The notes beneath the pieces were generated by a model. The model was not told the DNA's origin. It did not search any database and saw nothing but the letters and a program-made list of their open reading frames with translations. This document shows, one piece after another, positions 16,045-26,100 of a DNA stretch of 64,000 bases; the stretch's first letter is position 1, and every line of letters begins with the position of its first letter. Source of the DNA: Verrucomicrobiota bacterium JB022 (GTDB taxonomy: Bacteria; Verrucomicrobiota; Verrucomicrobiia; Opitutales; Oceanipulchritudinaceae); the NCBI GenBank assembly GCA_030673845.1, contig JAUTCQ010000016.1, positions 1-64,000 of the forward strand, in the 5' to 3' direction. The translations under genes were made by a program, and so were the position numbers.

Positions 16045-16533
16045 GTGGAAAACATGAAGCTTATCTCTCTGCGTTGTTGGTCGTTGCTGATATTACTTTC
16101 CAGTTTCGGAGTGCCTGGATTTTCACAGGTAAGCTCCGTTCAAGGCCAATCTGCACAGGAGGCAGACACGCCGGCGCGCACACGGCAAGTGCAATTGGAG
16201 CAACAAGCTCAGGTTCTGCAGCAGCAATTGGCGCAGGATAGGGCTCAATGGGACAGCCAGCTTCAGGCGTATCTGGCCACTGCTCCCGATGCTACCTATG
16301 ATGAGTTGGGCGCGATGCAAGCGGCATTCATCCGTGCGAATTTTGAACAATACCTCGAACTCGAGTCGAAAGAACAAGAGGTTCGCATTCTCCAAAAAGC
16401 AGTTTCTCGTGCTGCCAAACGCTCTAGCATGGAGATTATTGAAGCCAACGCTGAAACTCAGCAACTTGGGAGCCTAAAGGAAGCTTATATTAACGCTTCT
16501 CGCAAACTGCTGCGCCTTGAATCTGAACAATAA
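16045..16533 (+). CDS. Secreted coiled-coil protein (162 aa)
   Basis: Signal peptide near the N-terminus (LISLRCWSLLILLSSFGVPG), then a long alpha-helical, Gln/Glu-rich region (VQLEQQAQVLQQQLAQDRAQ; YLELESKEQEVRILQKAVSR) predicted to form coiled coil. GTG 16045 or ATG 16054 can start it. First gene of a plus-strand series leading to the Rhs gene; its end overlaps the longest version of the next gene by 17 bases. No family recognised; a periplasmic or surface helper is plausible. Confidence 0.7.
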   Translation: MENMKLISLRCWSLLILLSSFGVPGFSQVSSVQGQSAQEADTPARTRQVQLEQQAQVLQQQLAQDRAQWDSQLQAYLATAPDATYDELGAMQAAFIRANFEQYLELESKEQEVRILQKAVSRAAKRSSMEIIEANAETQQLGSLKEAYINASRKLLRLESEQ

Positions 16534-18973
16534 AAACGCTTTCACAGTGAATCATTTCTCTAATCTCTTCACGCTTGCCTTGTTTACGCTTACCGGAGCT
16601 TCTTTGGCTGCGCAGACGCAAACAACGGTGGGTAGTTCGGGGCAGCCGACCGTCATCAACGGTAGCAGAATTGAATTAAACGATGATACGTTTCTAAAAC
16701 AAGTTGAAGCGAGAGCTTTGGTTGTAGCTTCTGGATTTTTCTACACCGGATGGGATAATTTTCGGCACGCGGCAATCAACTACAACGGGTTGCAGTATAC
16801 CGCGAATCAAGCGAACCCTTCCCAACTGCTGGGGAACTATTATAATCATCCTGTAAGCATGATGCACATGGTGATCAACCGGAGCACCGGGCAGGTTGAG
16901 GTTGTCGGCGGTTATCCCGTTCAAGTTCACAATAATGCGGCTCAATTGTTAGCAGGAATCAACTCGCGGTTCGATGACAACTATATCCATATCATTGTCT
17001 CTCGGGCGAAATCTATTGATTTTACTGCAGAAAGTGACCTCAAGGACCGGATGCTGTCTTTGGGTGCTAGCCGAGAGGCGCTGGAGTGGGTGCGCCAAGA
17101 GGTAGCCATTGATCCAGTTGATTCAACCCATGGCAATCGCTGGGCGTTTGGGTATGCCTTAATTGGCATTCCTGGATTGGGTGCTGGCAACGGCCTAGAG
17201 GCTACACAAGAGTTCTACGATTCCGAAATTGATACCTACGGTCTCCCAGTCATCACTACGATCCTCCTCAAGGGCTTTGGAACTGGATCTGACCACTATA
17301 ATCGATACTTTACACCCTCTGGCTTGCAGAATAATTCATTGATACAAGATGACGGCGACCTTTGGGCCGCGCGAGGAATTGAGGCAGGCGCTGGAAGCCA
17401 CACCAATAATAATGGTGGTATATCTATCGGTAGTAACGCCGTGGCCAGTGGACAATATGCGGCTGCATTTGGTAAGAATACGATGGCGGCCCCTGAAATG
17501 TCATTTGTCGCCGGCAGTAATGTAAAACTTGATGCCGCATATGCTGGCCCTGGTGCAGTGGCTTTTGGTCAGTATAACAAGGCGGGAGCAGTCGACCAAG
17601 GCGATCCTCGGAAGCCGATCTTCGTGGTCGGTTCAGGTAATTCTGGCGCCCGAAAGGACACATTTGTCATTTATTCCGACGGGACTTATCAACTCGGAGA
17701 GCAAAATGGAAACGAGGCGTCTTTCCGCCAAGATTGGGTCTGGTCCGATGATATTTCTGGAGGTGGAAATCGATCAACTACATTCGAAGGTGCGATTTCT
17801 CTTGGAGATGGGCATATTGAGAACGTAAATGGCGATGCTGGCGACCCGTATGACGGCGGATCAATGGTAGAGGATAATAAGACGCGCGGGGTGTATTTCA
17901 ATGTTAGCAACATCAAACCATCTTCTGTGGTTAATGGAGAGGCGTTTTATCCGTTGCACGCTGGCGCACGTATTTATTCAACGAATAAAAATCCTGTAGC
18001 TGGTGATGGCTATCCAATGACTGCATTAATCTTGGAAGCTGCTAATAGCTGGAATGGCTATTCAGAGAATCAACTAGTCCTGCGGAGTAATGGAAGGGTA
18101 GGGATTGGAACTGATGAGCCAAGTGCACGCCTTCATATCAGTGGAAATGCGAGGATCAGCGGGCCAATCGCAATTTCAGGTGGTAATCCCGCCCCAAACC
18201 GAGTGCTGACGTCTATTGATAGCGCAGGTAACGCCGAATGGAGAACCCTAAATCTCAACAATATTTCAGGGAGTTGGTCGACAGCTCAAATATCCCAAAT
18301 CGAGCCCTTCGTGATTAGAGGCTCAGGAAATGAGCGTTTCAACGTATCGGAATTGGTCAAAATTGGCAGCAATAACTACTCTAATTCCACTGGCAGAGGG
18401 CTGACGCTTACTATCCTTTCGAGGGTAGATCATAGCAGAATCGTGCCTTCGCCTTCGTCTTCACCTGTTTATGATGTATTTGCTTCCAATTCTGAATGTG
18501 AAAGGTTAGCCAGTGCTCTGGACGCATTGGATTCTACACAAATCGGAATTCTCACAAGCCGAGATGCATGGGAGGGTCAAGCAAAGCTCTCTGATAGGCT
18601 AAAGATGGCGTTCATTCGGTTGGGACTGTACAAGATCGCCAGTGTCGAGGCGTCGGACCCAGCCTATCGCCAACCCTACGCCGCTATATTTGAAGGAGTG
18701 GAGCCGGGAGGTGCCCCTACGAAAGCAGTCGAATCGCTCGTTCAGTGGGCAGGAAACTTAGGCCCCAATACTCCCAATCCAGCTCAAGCATTGGCTGAGA
18801 TTAGAGGGTTCCTGATAGATGGCAGCATCGTTGCCACTGGCAGTGGAAGCTCGAACGTTCTTACGAACTTTGATGGATCCGAGCCGGCCGTTGTTGTCGA
18901 CCATGAGGGCTATGTGTCTTCAATGAAGGTAAGGAAGCAAGGTGACATCTCCATGGGGGCGTTCAGCAATTAG
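16517..18973 (+). CDS. Secreted ILEI/FAM3-like and YadA-head-like surface protein
   Basis: 818 residues with a signal peptide (FTLALFTLTGASLAAQ). Residues ~30-165 resemble the ILEI/PANDER (FAM3-type) domain: ALVVASGFFYTGWDNFRHAA, GQVEVVGGYPVQVHNNAAQL, IHIIVSRAKSIDF, LGASREALEWV. A second copy appears near 600-720 (LTLTILSRVD..., DSTQIGILTSRD, MAFIRLGLYKIASV). Between them are YadA-head-like repeats (GGISIGSNAVASGQYAAAFG and GPGAVAFGQYNKAG) and a phage-tail-like GRVGIGTDEPSARLHISGNA. Such proteins are likely exported adhesins; ligand unknown. TTG 16517 gives the longest product; GTG 16547 would avoid overlap with the previous gene. Confidence 0.72.
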   Translation: MNLNNKNAFTVNHFSNLFTLALFTLTGASLAAQTQTTVGSSGQPTVINGSRIELNDDTFLKQVEARALVVASGFFYTGWDNFRHAAINYNGLQYTANQANPSQLLGNYYNHPVSMMHMVINRSTGQVEVVGGYPVQVHNNAAQLLAGINSRFDDNYIHIIVSRAKSIDFTAESDLKDRMLSLGASREALEWVRQEVAIDPVDSTHGNRWAFGYALIGIPGLGAGNGLEATQEFYDSEIDTYGLPVITTILLKGFGTGSDHYNRYFTPSGLQNNSLIQDDGDLWAARGIEAGAGSHTNNNGGISIGSNAVASGQYAAAFGKNTMAAPEMSFVAGSNVKLDAAYAGPGAVAFGQYNKAGAVDQGDPRKPIFVVGSGNSGARKDTFVIYSDGTYQLGEQNGNEASFRQDWVWSDDISGGGNRSTTFEGAISLGDGHIENVNGDAGDPYDGGSMVEDNKTRGVYFNVSNIKPSSVVNGEAFYPLHAGARIYSTNKNPVAGDGYPMTALILEAANSWNGYSENQLVLRSNGRVGIGTDEPSARLHISGNARISGPIAISGGNPAPNRVLTSIDSAGNAEWRTLNLNNISGSWSTAQISQIEPFVIRGSGNERFNVSELVKIGSNNYSNSTGRGLTLTILSRVDHSRIVPSPSSSPVYDVFASNSECERLASALDALDSTQIGILTSRDAWEGQAKLSDRLKMAFIRLGLYKIASVEASDPAYRQPYAAIFEGVEPGGAPTKAVESLVQWAGNLGPNTPNPAQALAEIRGFLIDGSIVATGSGSSNVLTNFDGSEPAVVVDHEGYVSSMKVRKQGDISMGAFSN

Positions 18974-18980
18974 GCATACC

Positions 18981-19793
18981 ATGTGGATTTCAAATGCTCA
19001 TACGTTGAAACGCATTGCTGGAACTGGATTGTGCCTTTGGGGGACTGCCATCGTTACCTACGCCGATTACCCCTCGTGGTGGCAGGAAATGGGGCTGGTC
19101 CTTCCGAGTGAAGAGCCAAATAACTACGGACCTGTCAATCAGGGGCAACTGAAGAACTTCGGCCTGCGGGCAGCGCACTACCTACGCTTCATGTTGGAGC
19201 TGGATCAGCCCGCTTGGAACTCACAGTGGCTTGCCGTTTATGGCGGTTCCGCACCCGACTTCCTCAATACCGGCAACAATTTTGCGGTGATGAATCAAGG
19301 CCAGGGCAAGTTCATGGCCAATGGATTCTATGAAATGATGGAACTGCACCCAAGCAAGCTGCCGGGTGAGTTTCCAAACGCTTCTGCGGCTATAGCGGTA
19401 ATGCTGGATCTACATCACCCGGGAATCTGGACCTACGATCGCCCTTGGAGCGGGCAGGACACTGAGCACTATGCGCCTCTTTTGATCGGCCAGCTCAAGT
19501 TCATGTTCTCTTTCGACCTCGGCGCAATCGGCCCTTGGATGGATCTGGACGGGGATGGGATCGATGACCGGCTCGAATGGAAGGTATTCAACGGATTGGG
19601 TGCTATGAGCGATTCTGGTGCTTTGGTGGCAGATTCTACGGGTGATCTAACGCCGCACCTGATTGATGTGCTTGAATCGCAACCAGAGATTCAGGAGCAA
19701 ATCGGTCATGCGATTGACGGAGTTACCATCGTGTTGCCTGACAAGGGCGTCTATGGGATTGCCCCAGATGACCTTGAGATTTCCAAACTTTAG
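18981..19793 (+). CDS. Secreted PxWW / VNQGQLKN protein with Ca-binding motif
   Basis: 270 residues from ATG 18981 with an N-terminal hydrophobic signal (RIAGTGLCLWGTAIVTY). Contains DYPSWWQEMGLVLP and YGPVNQGQLKNFGLRAAHYL, a motif pair repeated across secreted verrucomicrobial proteins, then a second NQGQGKFMANGFYEMM. Near the C-terminus WMDLDGDGIDDRLEW is a thrombospondin-type-3/EF-hand-like Ca-binding loop. Function unknown. It sits seven bases after the ILEI-like gene and 10 bases before the next gene, so the set is an operon. Start chosen for the signal peptide. Confidence 0.7.
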   Translation: MWISNAHTLKRIAGTGLCLWGTAIVTYADYPSWWQEMGLVLPSEEPNNYGPVNQGQLKNFGLRAAHYLRFMLELDQPAWNSQWLAVYGGSAPDFLNTGNNFAVMNQGQGKFMANGFYEMMELHPSKLPGEFPNASAAIAVMLDLHHPGIWTYDRPWSGQDTEHYAPLLIGQLKFMFSFDLGAIGPWMDLDGDGIDDRLEWKVFNGLGAMSDSGALVADSTGDLTPHLIDVLESQPEIQEQIGHAIDGVTIVLPDKGVYGIAPDDLEISKL

Positions 19794-19803
19794 CGCGTAT
19801 ACG

Positions 19804-20157
19804 ATGAAAAGAGCTTTAATTGCGGGCCTGATCCTTGGAGTTTTAGCCCTAGGAGTTGGATTGCTTGTTTCTCTTTCCGATAAGGAAAGTGATGTTCCTG
19901 TTGCTGCTGAATTCCCTGTGAAGCAGGAGAAATCCAGCATGACTCCACCCCATGAGGCGGAAGTGCAAGAGGATTTTGGAAGCGCTGGTGCACCCGTTAC
20001 GCCAAGGCTTGGAGAAGTCCAGTTGGAGAAGGAGGTGGAGGCTGATTTGAAGCCGAGCAAGCTCCAGATCATGCTGCAAGAAACTCGTGAAATGTCTTAT
20101 GACACGAGTGAAGCAAGGCTCGAAAATAGAAGGCTGTTGGAGGTCTTCAAAGAATAA
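19804..20157 (+). CDS. Single-pass membrane protein (117 aa)
   Basis: MKRALIAGLILGVLALGVGL followed by LLVSL is a clear membrane anchor or uncleaved signal; the remaining ~90 residues are hydrophilic, acidic and predicted helical, ending LENRRLLEVFKE. No family recognised. It lies 30 bases before the Rhs gene on the same strand, as a small partner just ahead of the giant protein; a chaperone or export-adaptor role would be a guess. Confidence 0.65.
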   Translation: MKRALIAGLILGVLALGVGLLVSLSDKESDVPVAAEFPVKQEKSSMTPPHEAEVQEDFGSAGAPVTPRLGEVQLEKEVEADLKPSKLQIMLQETREMSYDTSEARLENRRLLEVFKE

Positions 20158-20187
20158 CTGCTGCTGTAAGATCTAGATTTCCTTAAT

Positions 20188-23100
20188 ATGAAGCTCGCTG
20201 CTTTCTTTGCCGTCCTGGCGGCTATACTTTCTGTTGCTGTTAGCGCGGAGACGGTTCAAGTCCCTGGTGTTGTGCCGGGCGTGCATTCCGTCGACAACTA
20301 TGGTGCCTTCAACTACTCGATTCCTATCGACGTGCCGCCGGGAATTAACGGCGTGCAGCCAGCCCTGTCTGTGAATTACAACAGCAATGCTGGAGAAGGC
20401 GTGGTCGGATTGGGATGGTCTTTAGGCGGGCTCTCGCAGATTAGCCGTGGCGGCGGGATTTATGCGCGGCAGGGTTATCTATCAGGCGTCAACTTTGACG
20501 CCAACGATCACTTCTATCTGGATGGCCAGCTGCTTTTGCTCATTAGCAGCGGCTACTCAGCATCTGAGGATGAGTATTTCATCGAATATCGGACAGAGAT
20601 AGAGACCTTCGCGCGCGTTTTCGCCTATGTCTCGGCGGCCAATGCAGGCAGCGATGTTTTGGAGAAACTGAAATCGAATCCGGATTACTTCGTCGTCCAT
20701 ACAAAAGGAGGAATGATTCAGTATTATGGACGTGACGCGGCTGCGGGAGCCGATCAAAAGGCGAAGCAGCTCGTAGATCGAGGGACTGCCTCTTGGATGA
20801 TCAGTTCAATCGAAGACCTTTGGGGCAACGAGCTCCGCTACTACTACGAAAAGGATGCATTTGGTCAGGAGATTCTGCTTTTGGACCGTGTTGATTATGC
20901 ATTCTCGCCTGAAACGGATGCTCCTTTGTTTGGCGTCAAGTTAGTGTATGAAGAAAGGGTGGATCCGCTGCCCTCCGGTTTGTGGGGTAAGTCAATGGTC
21001 CTGGGTAGTCTCTTGGATGCGATTAGCGTCCGCAAGTATACGAGCGTAAATCAATTTACGGAGCTCAGCTCCTACGATCTTCAATACGAGCGCAAGCCTT
21101 CCGCAGAGGCTTTCGATCTGCTTTCTTCTGTCTCAAATATCCGGGATGGGAAAACGTTGGAGCCTATTCTGATTGATTACACGTATGAAAATCAAAGCCT
21201 CCCCCGTGAAGACGGATCCTTCGGAAGGTATGGTGGGCGTTTCTTGCCGGTAGCTGATAGCCGGGGATCTTTCCTGTTGCACTTTAAGTTGGTAGAAAAT
21301 GAGGTCAGAATTCAAAGCAAGGCATCAGACAGCGAAGCTGTGCTGGTGGAAGACTCTACTTTTAATTCAGATGTCGAAAAATCTGCAGCGATTCTAGCTG
21401 GAGATATCAACGCAGATGGCTTGGCTGATATATACTATTACAACTACCAGAGTGGTGTTCGTTTTGTCTCAAATGGAGTGTTGGCGAATAACCGCCTTGG
21501 CTGGGATGATGGTCGAGCTGTATCAGTGGCGAGCACTTCTGTAACAGCTCTAGTTATCCCTGTAGATGTCGCATTGCTTGATGTCGACGGAGATGGAGCC
21601 TCAGAGTTGATTGAGTTGTTGGGCTGGCGGGTAGGAGCGCTCTGGTATTATAAAGTTCAGGTTTCAAAATTTATTGAGGGAGTAAGTGGAGGATTTGCTC
21701 TGAAGCAACAGTTTTTGTTGGAATGCGGCACAGATCTCGATTCCCCTAAGTCAAACTATCGGTTTGCGTCAAGAATGATATTTGCGGATGCTGACCACGA
21801 CGGGCTAGCTGATATCTTTATACAGACTAGGAATAATTACGGGCCTTGGGCGCTATATCCGATCTTAATCAATCGCTTGGTTCCGGAGGCACCAGAGAGT
21901 GGAAGTGAGTCGCGATTTGAACTCAGTACAAATTTTGGCAATTCGCTAAAAACTGGATTGATTCCTGTAGATCCAGACTTTTCTCAAACCTTGGTTGGAG
22001 ATTGGAATCAAGACGGAAATATCGATCTTGTTTTTGCGGAACCCAGAGAGGGTCTTATTAAATTAAAGATTTTTTCATGGATTACTGAGCAGTGGCAGGT
22101 TTTGAAAGAAGAAGACATCGCAGCGGAAGGTCTGGATTCCTCGAATTTACATACCTTCTCTCTGATGTGGCCTTCGTCGATGCGGGGTGAAGAGCTGCTG
22201 CTCGCTTGGTTAAAGAACGTCAATGTTCGGACGGGGTTCCAAGTGGAAGGCCACAATATCCGCTTTGAGAATTGGATCGCTAGTTATGATTGGGTAAAGA
22301 TTTTAAATCCAGAGGACCGTTGTCCGCCTATGGAAGGCCCTGTGGTTGAGCCAATATGCGAAGAAGCTCGGTGTACAAGTAGGAGTTTTACCGCGGAGCA
22401 GTATGCAAGCAAATATAAGGCAGTAGTTTATAAGACGGATGATAATGTGGAAGCTTCCCGCACCGAATTGATTTGCTTGAAGGTCAGTGACGCAGGTGGT
22501 GGTGGCCTTTATATAGGCAACCAAAAACAAGTTTGGCATACTGCTCGTGGAGAAGCTTTGATAAAGCCTTTTATGATCGAAGATGGGGTTTTATATACGC
22601 CAACTCGTAGTATTGTATCCTTTTGGCAGAACATTGTGGTTCGTTTGAAATTTGAATATTTCCTGGAATGCGGAGAGGTTGAGGGTGCTTACGTGTTTGA
22701 TGATTTCATAGTTAACTCGGTTCACCCGGACTATCAATACGGCAAAACCCTTCGTCTCTACCCCACGGGCGACGCTTTACCCCGCGTGTCAAAAATTGGT
22801 GCGGAGTCGGCGGGACGACTGCAGGTGGAAATGTCCAAAAAGAGCGATGGATACTACACTTCGAGTAACAAGAACGTCTGGCTAGGTGACCTGTTTGTGG
22901 TTGACCGTCTTTCTGCTCGGGTAGGTAAGAAGGGCAGCACCGAGTTCACCAATTCCGAGACGTATACCTACTTTAAGCCGACATACAACTTGGAAGGTCG
23001 CGGATTTCTCGGATTTGGCGGGATTGAAGTGAAGGACTCGGTCTCCGACACGAGCCTCTACACCGAGTATTACACCAATTGGCCGTTTCATGGCGTGGTG

Positions 23101-26100
23101 AAGAAGCAGGAACGCTTCCGTGAACTGGGTGATGGCGAGGCGACTCTGCTCAGTCAGGTGACGAATACGGCCACCTTGGATACCCTCTCAACTTTGGACG
23201 GTCTGCTATTCCCGATGTTACCGCAGACGGTGGAGAAGCAGTGGGAGTATGACGGGGTTTCGGATTTGCCACTCGAAGGCGGAGTCCGTTCGCTGGAGGG
23301 GGGCTTCAACTGGCTGACCGAGACGCTGGATAACCCGGTTTCTTCGACCACCACGCTTCGGTGGTATGACGCGCAGGCTGCAGTTTCAGATGTAGATACG
23401 GCTTTGCCGCCGCTTTCCTATGATGTTGATGATCTACCTGGTAATATTACACACGGCAATTTGACGCGCACGATCGTAAAAAACTCGGGTGGAAGCTATA
23501 CCCGGAGTGACTTTGAATATTTGGGTAATGGCGTTTCCGTGAGGCTAGGACGGCCAGGACGTGTTACCACTAAAGCGGCTGAAAGTGCTGCTGATGCTGA
23601 TAACGCACAGAAGCGGATCAAAGGTTTTTCCTATCGGGCTGACAACGGCGCGCTTCTTGGCGTAGTCGATCATGATGGCACGGCTGAGGAGCTGCTGACG
23701 ACGATCAAATACACGCCTCAGGGTCACCCCTATGAGGTAATTGTAAATGGTGCATTTGGTGAGGCTACTTATGACGGTGCGGGGCGTCCCACGGAATTCG
23801 GTAGTCAAACCACCAAAGTAGTGTCCGCCACCTACTCCAGTGCTACCGGCTGGCGTTTTCCTGATCGAGTGGAGAACGCCCTGTGGACTTCAGGCAGCCA
23901 GACCTATGACGACTGGGGCAGGGTCCTTAAGGCCACTGATGCCAATGGACTTGTAACCGAATTTCTTTATGATGCTTTTGGCCGCCTGGAAAAGGTCACT
24001 GGCCCTGATGATCGAATTGCAGAGACGAAGCGCGAACTGGTAGGGAGCTCTACCAACTTGAGCTTCGACTTGACGTCGCTGCCTGAGAATATCAAGGCGG
24101 CGGCTCTCGACAACGCTGCCTACTATAAGGTTACGAGCACGGCGACCGGTGCACCTACATCTGTTAGCTACCAAGATGTATTTGGCCGCGCGATTCGCAC
24201 TGAAGTGGAGAAGGCTGACGGCTCAGGCTGGGTATATCAAGACAGTGTCTACGATAAGCAAGGCCTGGGCTTGGCCAGTACGCAGGCTTACCTGAGTTCT
24301 GATCCGCTTCGTTGGAGCTACCTTGAGCGAGATCCGCTCAAGCGAGTCTCGACTACGACTGCCATCAATGGTCGCGTCGATACCTACCACTATTCGGGAC
24401 TGACGGTGGGAGTGTTCAGTGGGACTGAGACTCCGGCTACGGCTCGGGGCACAGTGCTGCGCGACTCCGTTGATGGCCTGACTCGCGAAATCTGGAATGG
24501 GGTTTCGGGCGATTTCTCCACTTTCCTCACCAATCTACAGGCCGGCACGACGACGGCGGCGATGTCTTCGGTGAGGCAGGAGTATTCGGCATGGGGCGAA
24601 TTAGATCAAGTTACGGCTGGCTCTGAAGCGGTAAATAAGGTCATCACGTCGGCTTACAATGCCATTGGAAAGCAAGAATCTCTTTCTGATCCCGATGCGG
24701 GCTTCCGCGAATACCGCTACGACGCGCTCGGGCGTCTGCGTTGGGAGGCATCGCCGGGCCAAAACTATACCCGCTACGAATACGACGTGCTGGGGCGGAG
24801 GACGGAGATGATCTCTTACCGTCCTGAAGGCACCAAATGGTCTTATTGGGCGGATTTCTACTTCTATGATGGAGAGCGCATGGGCAGCAAGGGCGCTCTA
24901 GCCCGTGAAGTGCATGCCGAACGCATTAATTCCGAAGATGTTCTCCGGCGGAGTAATTTCCTCGAAGGGGAGGTGCGGAGGCAGCGTGGGTTTTATTACG
25001 ATCACCTGTCCCGACCGTTCTTGCGCGTGCAGTCGACCTATGGCACGCAGAACGGGTCCATGCTCTGGTATTACGAGTATAGCACTTTCGACGACCAGAG
25101 CCGCCTTTCCTCCGTCAGCTACTTCTGGCGCCCTCAGGGGCTGGAATACGATATGGAGTCGGATCCATACTCATGGCGAAGCTATCGTCTGAATTATTTT
25201 TACAACGATCACAGCTACCTGACCAAAATCGAGGATGCGATCGGTCGGCGCTGGTGGGAGTGCACCAGCTTCGACAAATACGGTCGTGCGTTGACGGTCG
25301 AACACGGTTTTGGCGCAAGTGCAACCACGACCTCTCGCACCTATGATCCGGTGGATGGGACTCTCAGTCAGATCGTGACCGGCTCTTTCCAGAATTCGAT
25401 CTACGATTTCGACCGCTTTGGCAATCTTACGAGCCGCACCGACAATGGTGTGACGGAAACCTTTGGCTACGACCGACTCGACCGTCTGACCTATATCGAT
25501 GGAGCCAAGCGGGCGGACTATGATGCGATGGGTCGGATCAAGTGGAAAGATGAGGTCGCGCACACTTACACCTACGGTGCCAGCCAGCCCAATGCGGTAA
25601 CGGATGCGTATGGCTACACGATCGGCTACGACGGTCGGGGCTTGATGGTATCTCGTTCCAAGGATGGTGAAGCCTGGTCGTTTGGCTGGGCTCCCTGCGA
25701 AAAGCCCTGGTGGATCTTCAAGGGCGAAATGGGCCACGAATATGGCTATACCGCCAGTGGTGCGAAATACCGCCACGTGCAGGTCAACGGGCAGACCAAT
25801 GGCCAGTGGAACCGCACGAAGGCGACCTTCTTTCTCGGCGATTTGGAGCAGGATTGGGAGAACGCCAACGGCACCTGGTCCGTCGCGGAGACACGTTTGA
25901 CGATTTCGGGGCCGGGGGGCGCGATTGGCGTCTGCACGATCGCGGGCGATCATGTTCAAGGTCAGCCCAAGCGCCAATGGTATCACAAAGACCATTTGGG
26001 CTCGGTTGCCTTTGTCACGGACGAAGCGGGGAGCGTCAGTCGCTACAGCTACGACGCCTGGGGCCACCGCCGCGATCCGCAGACCCGAGAGCGCACGAGC

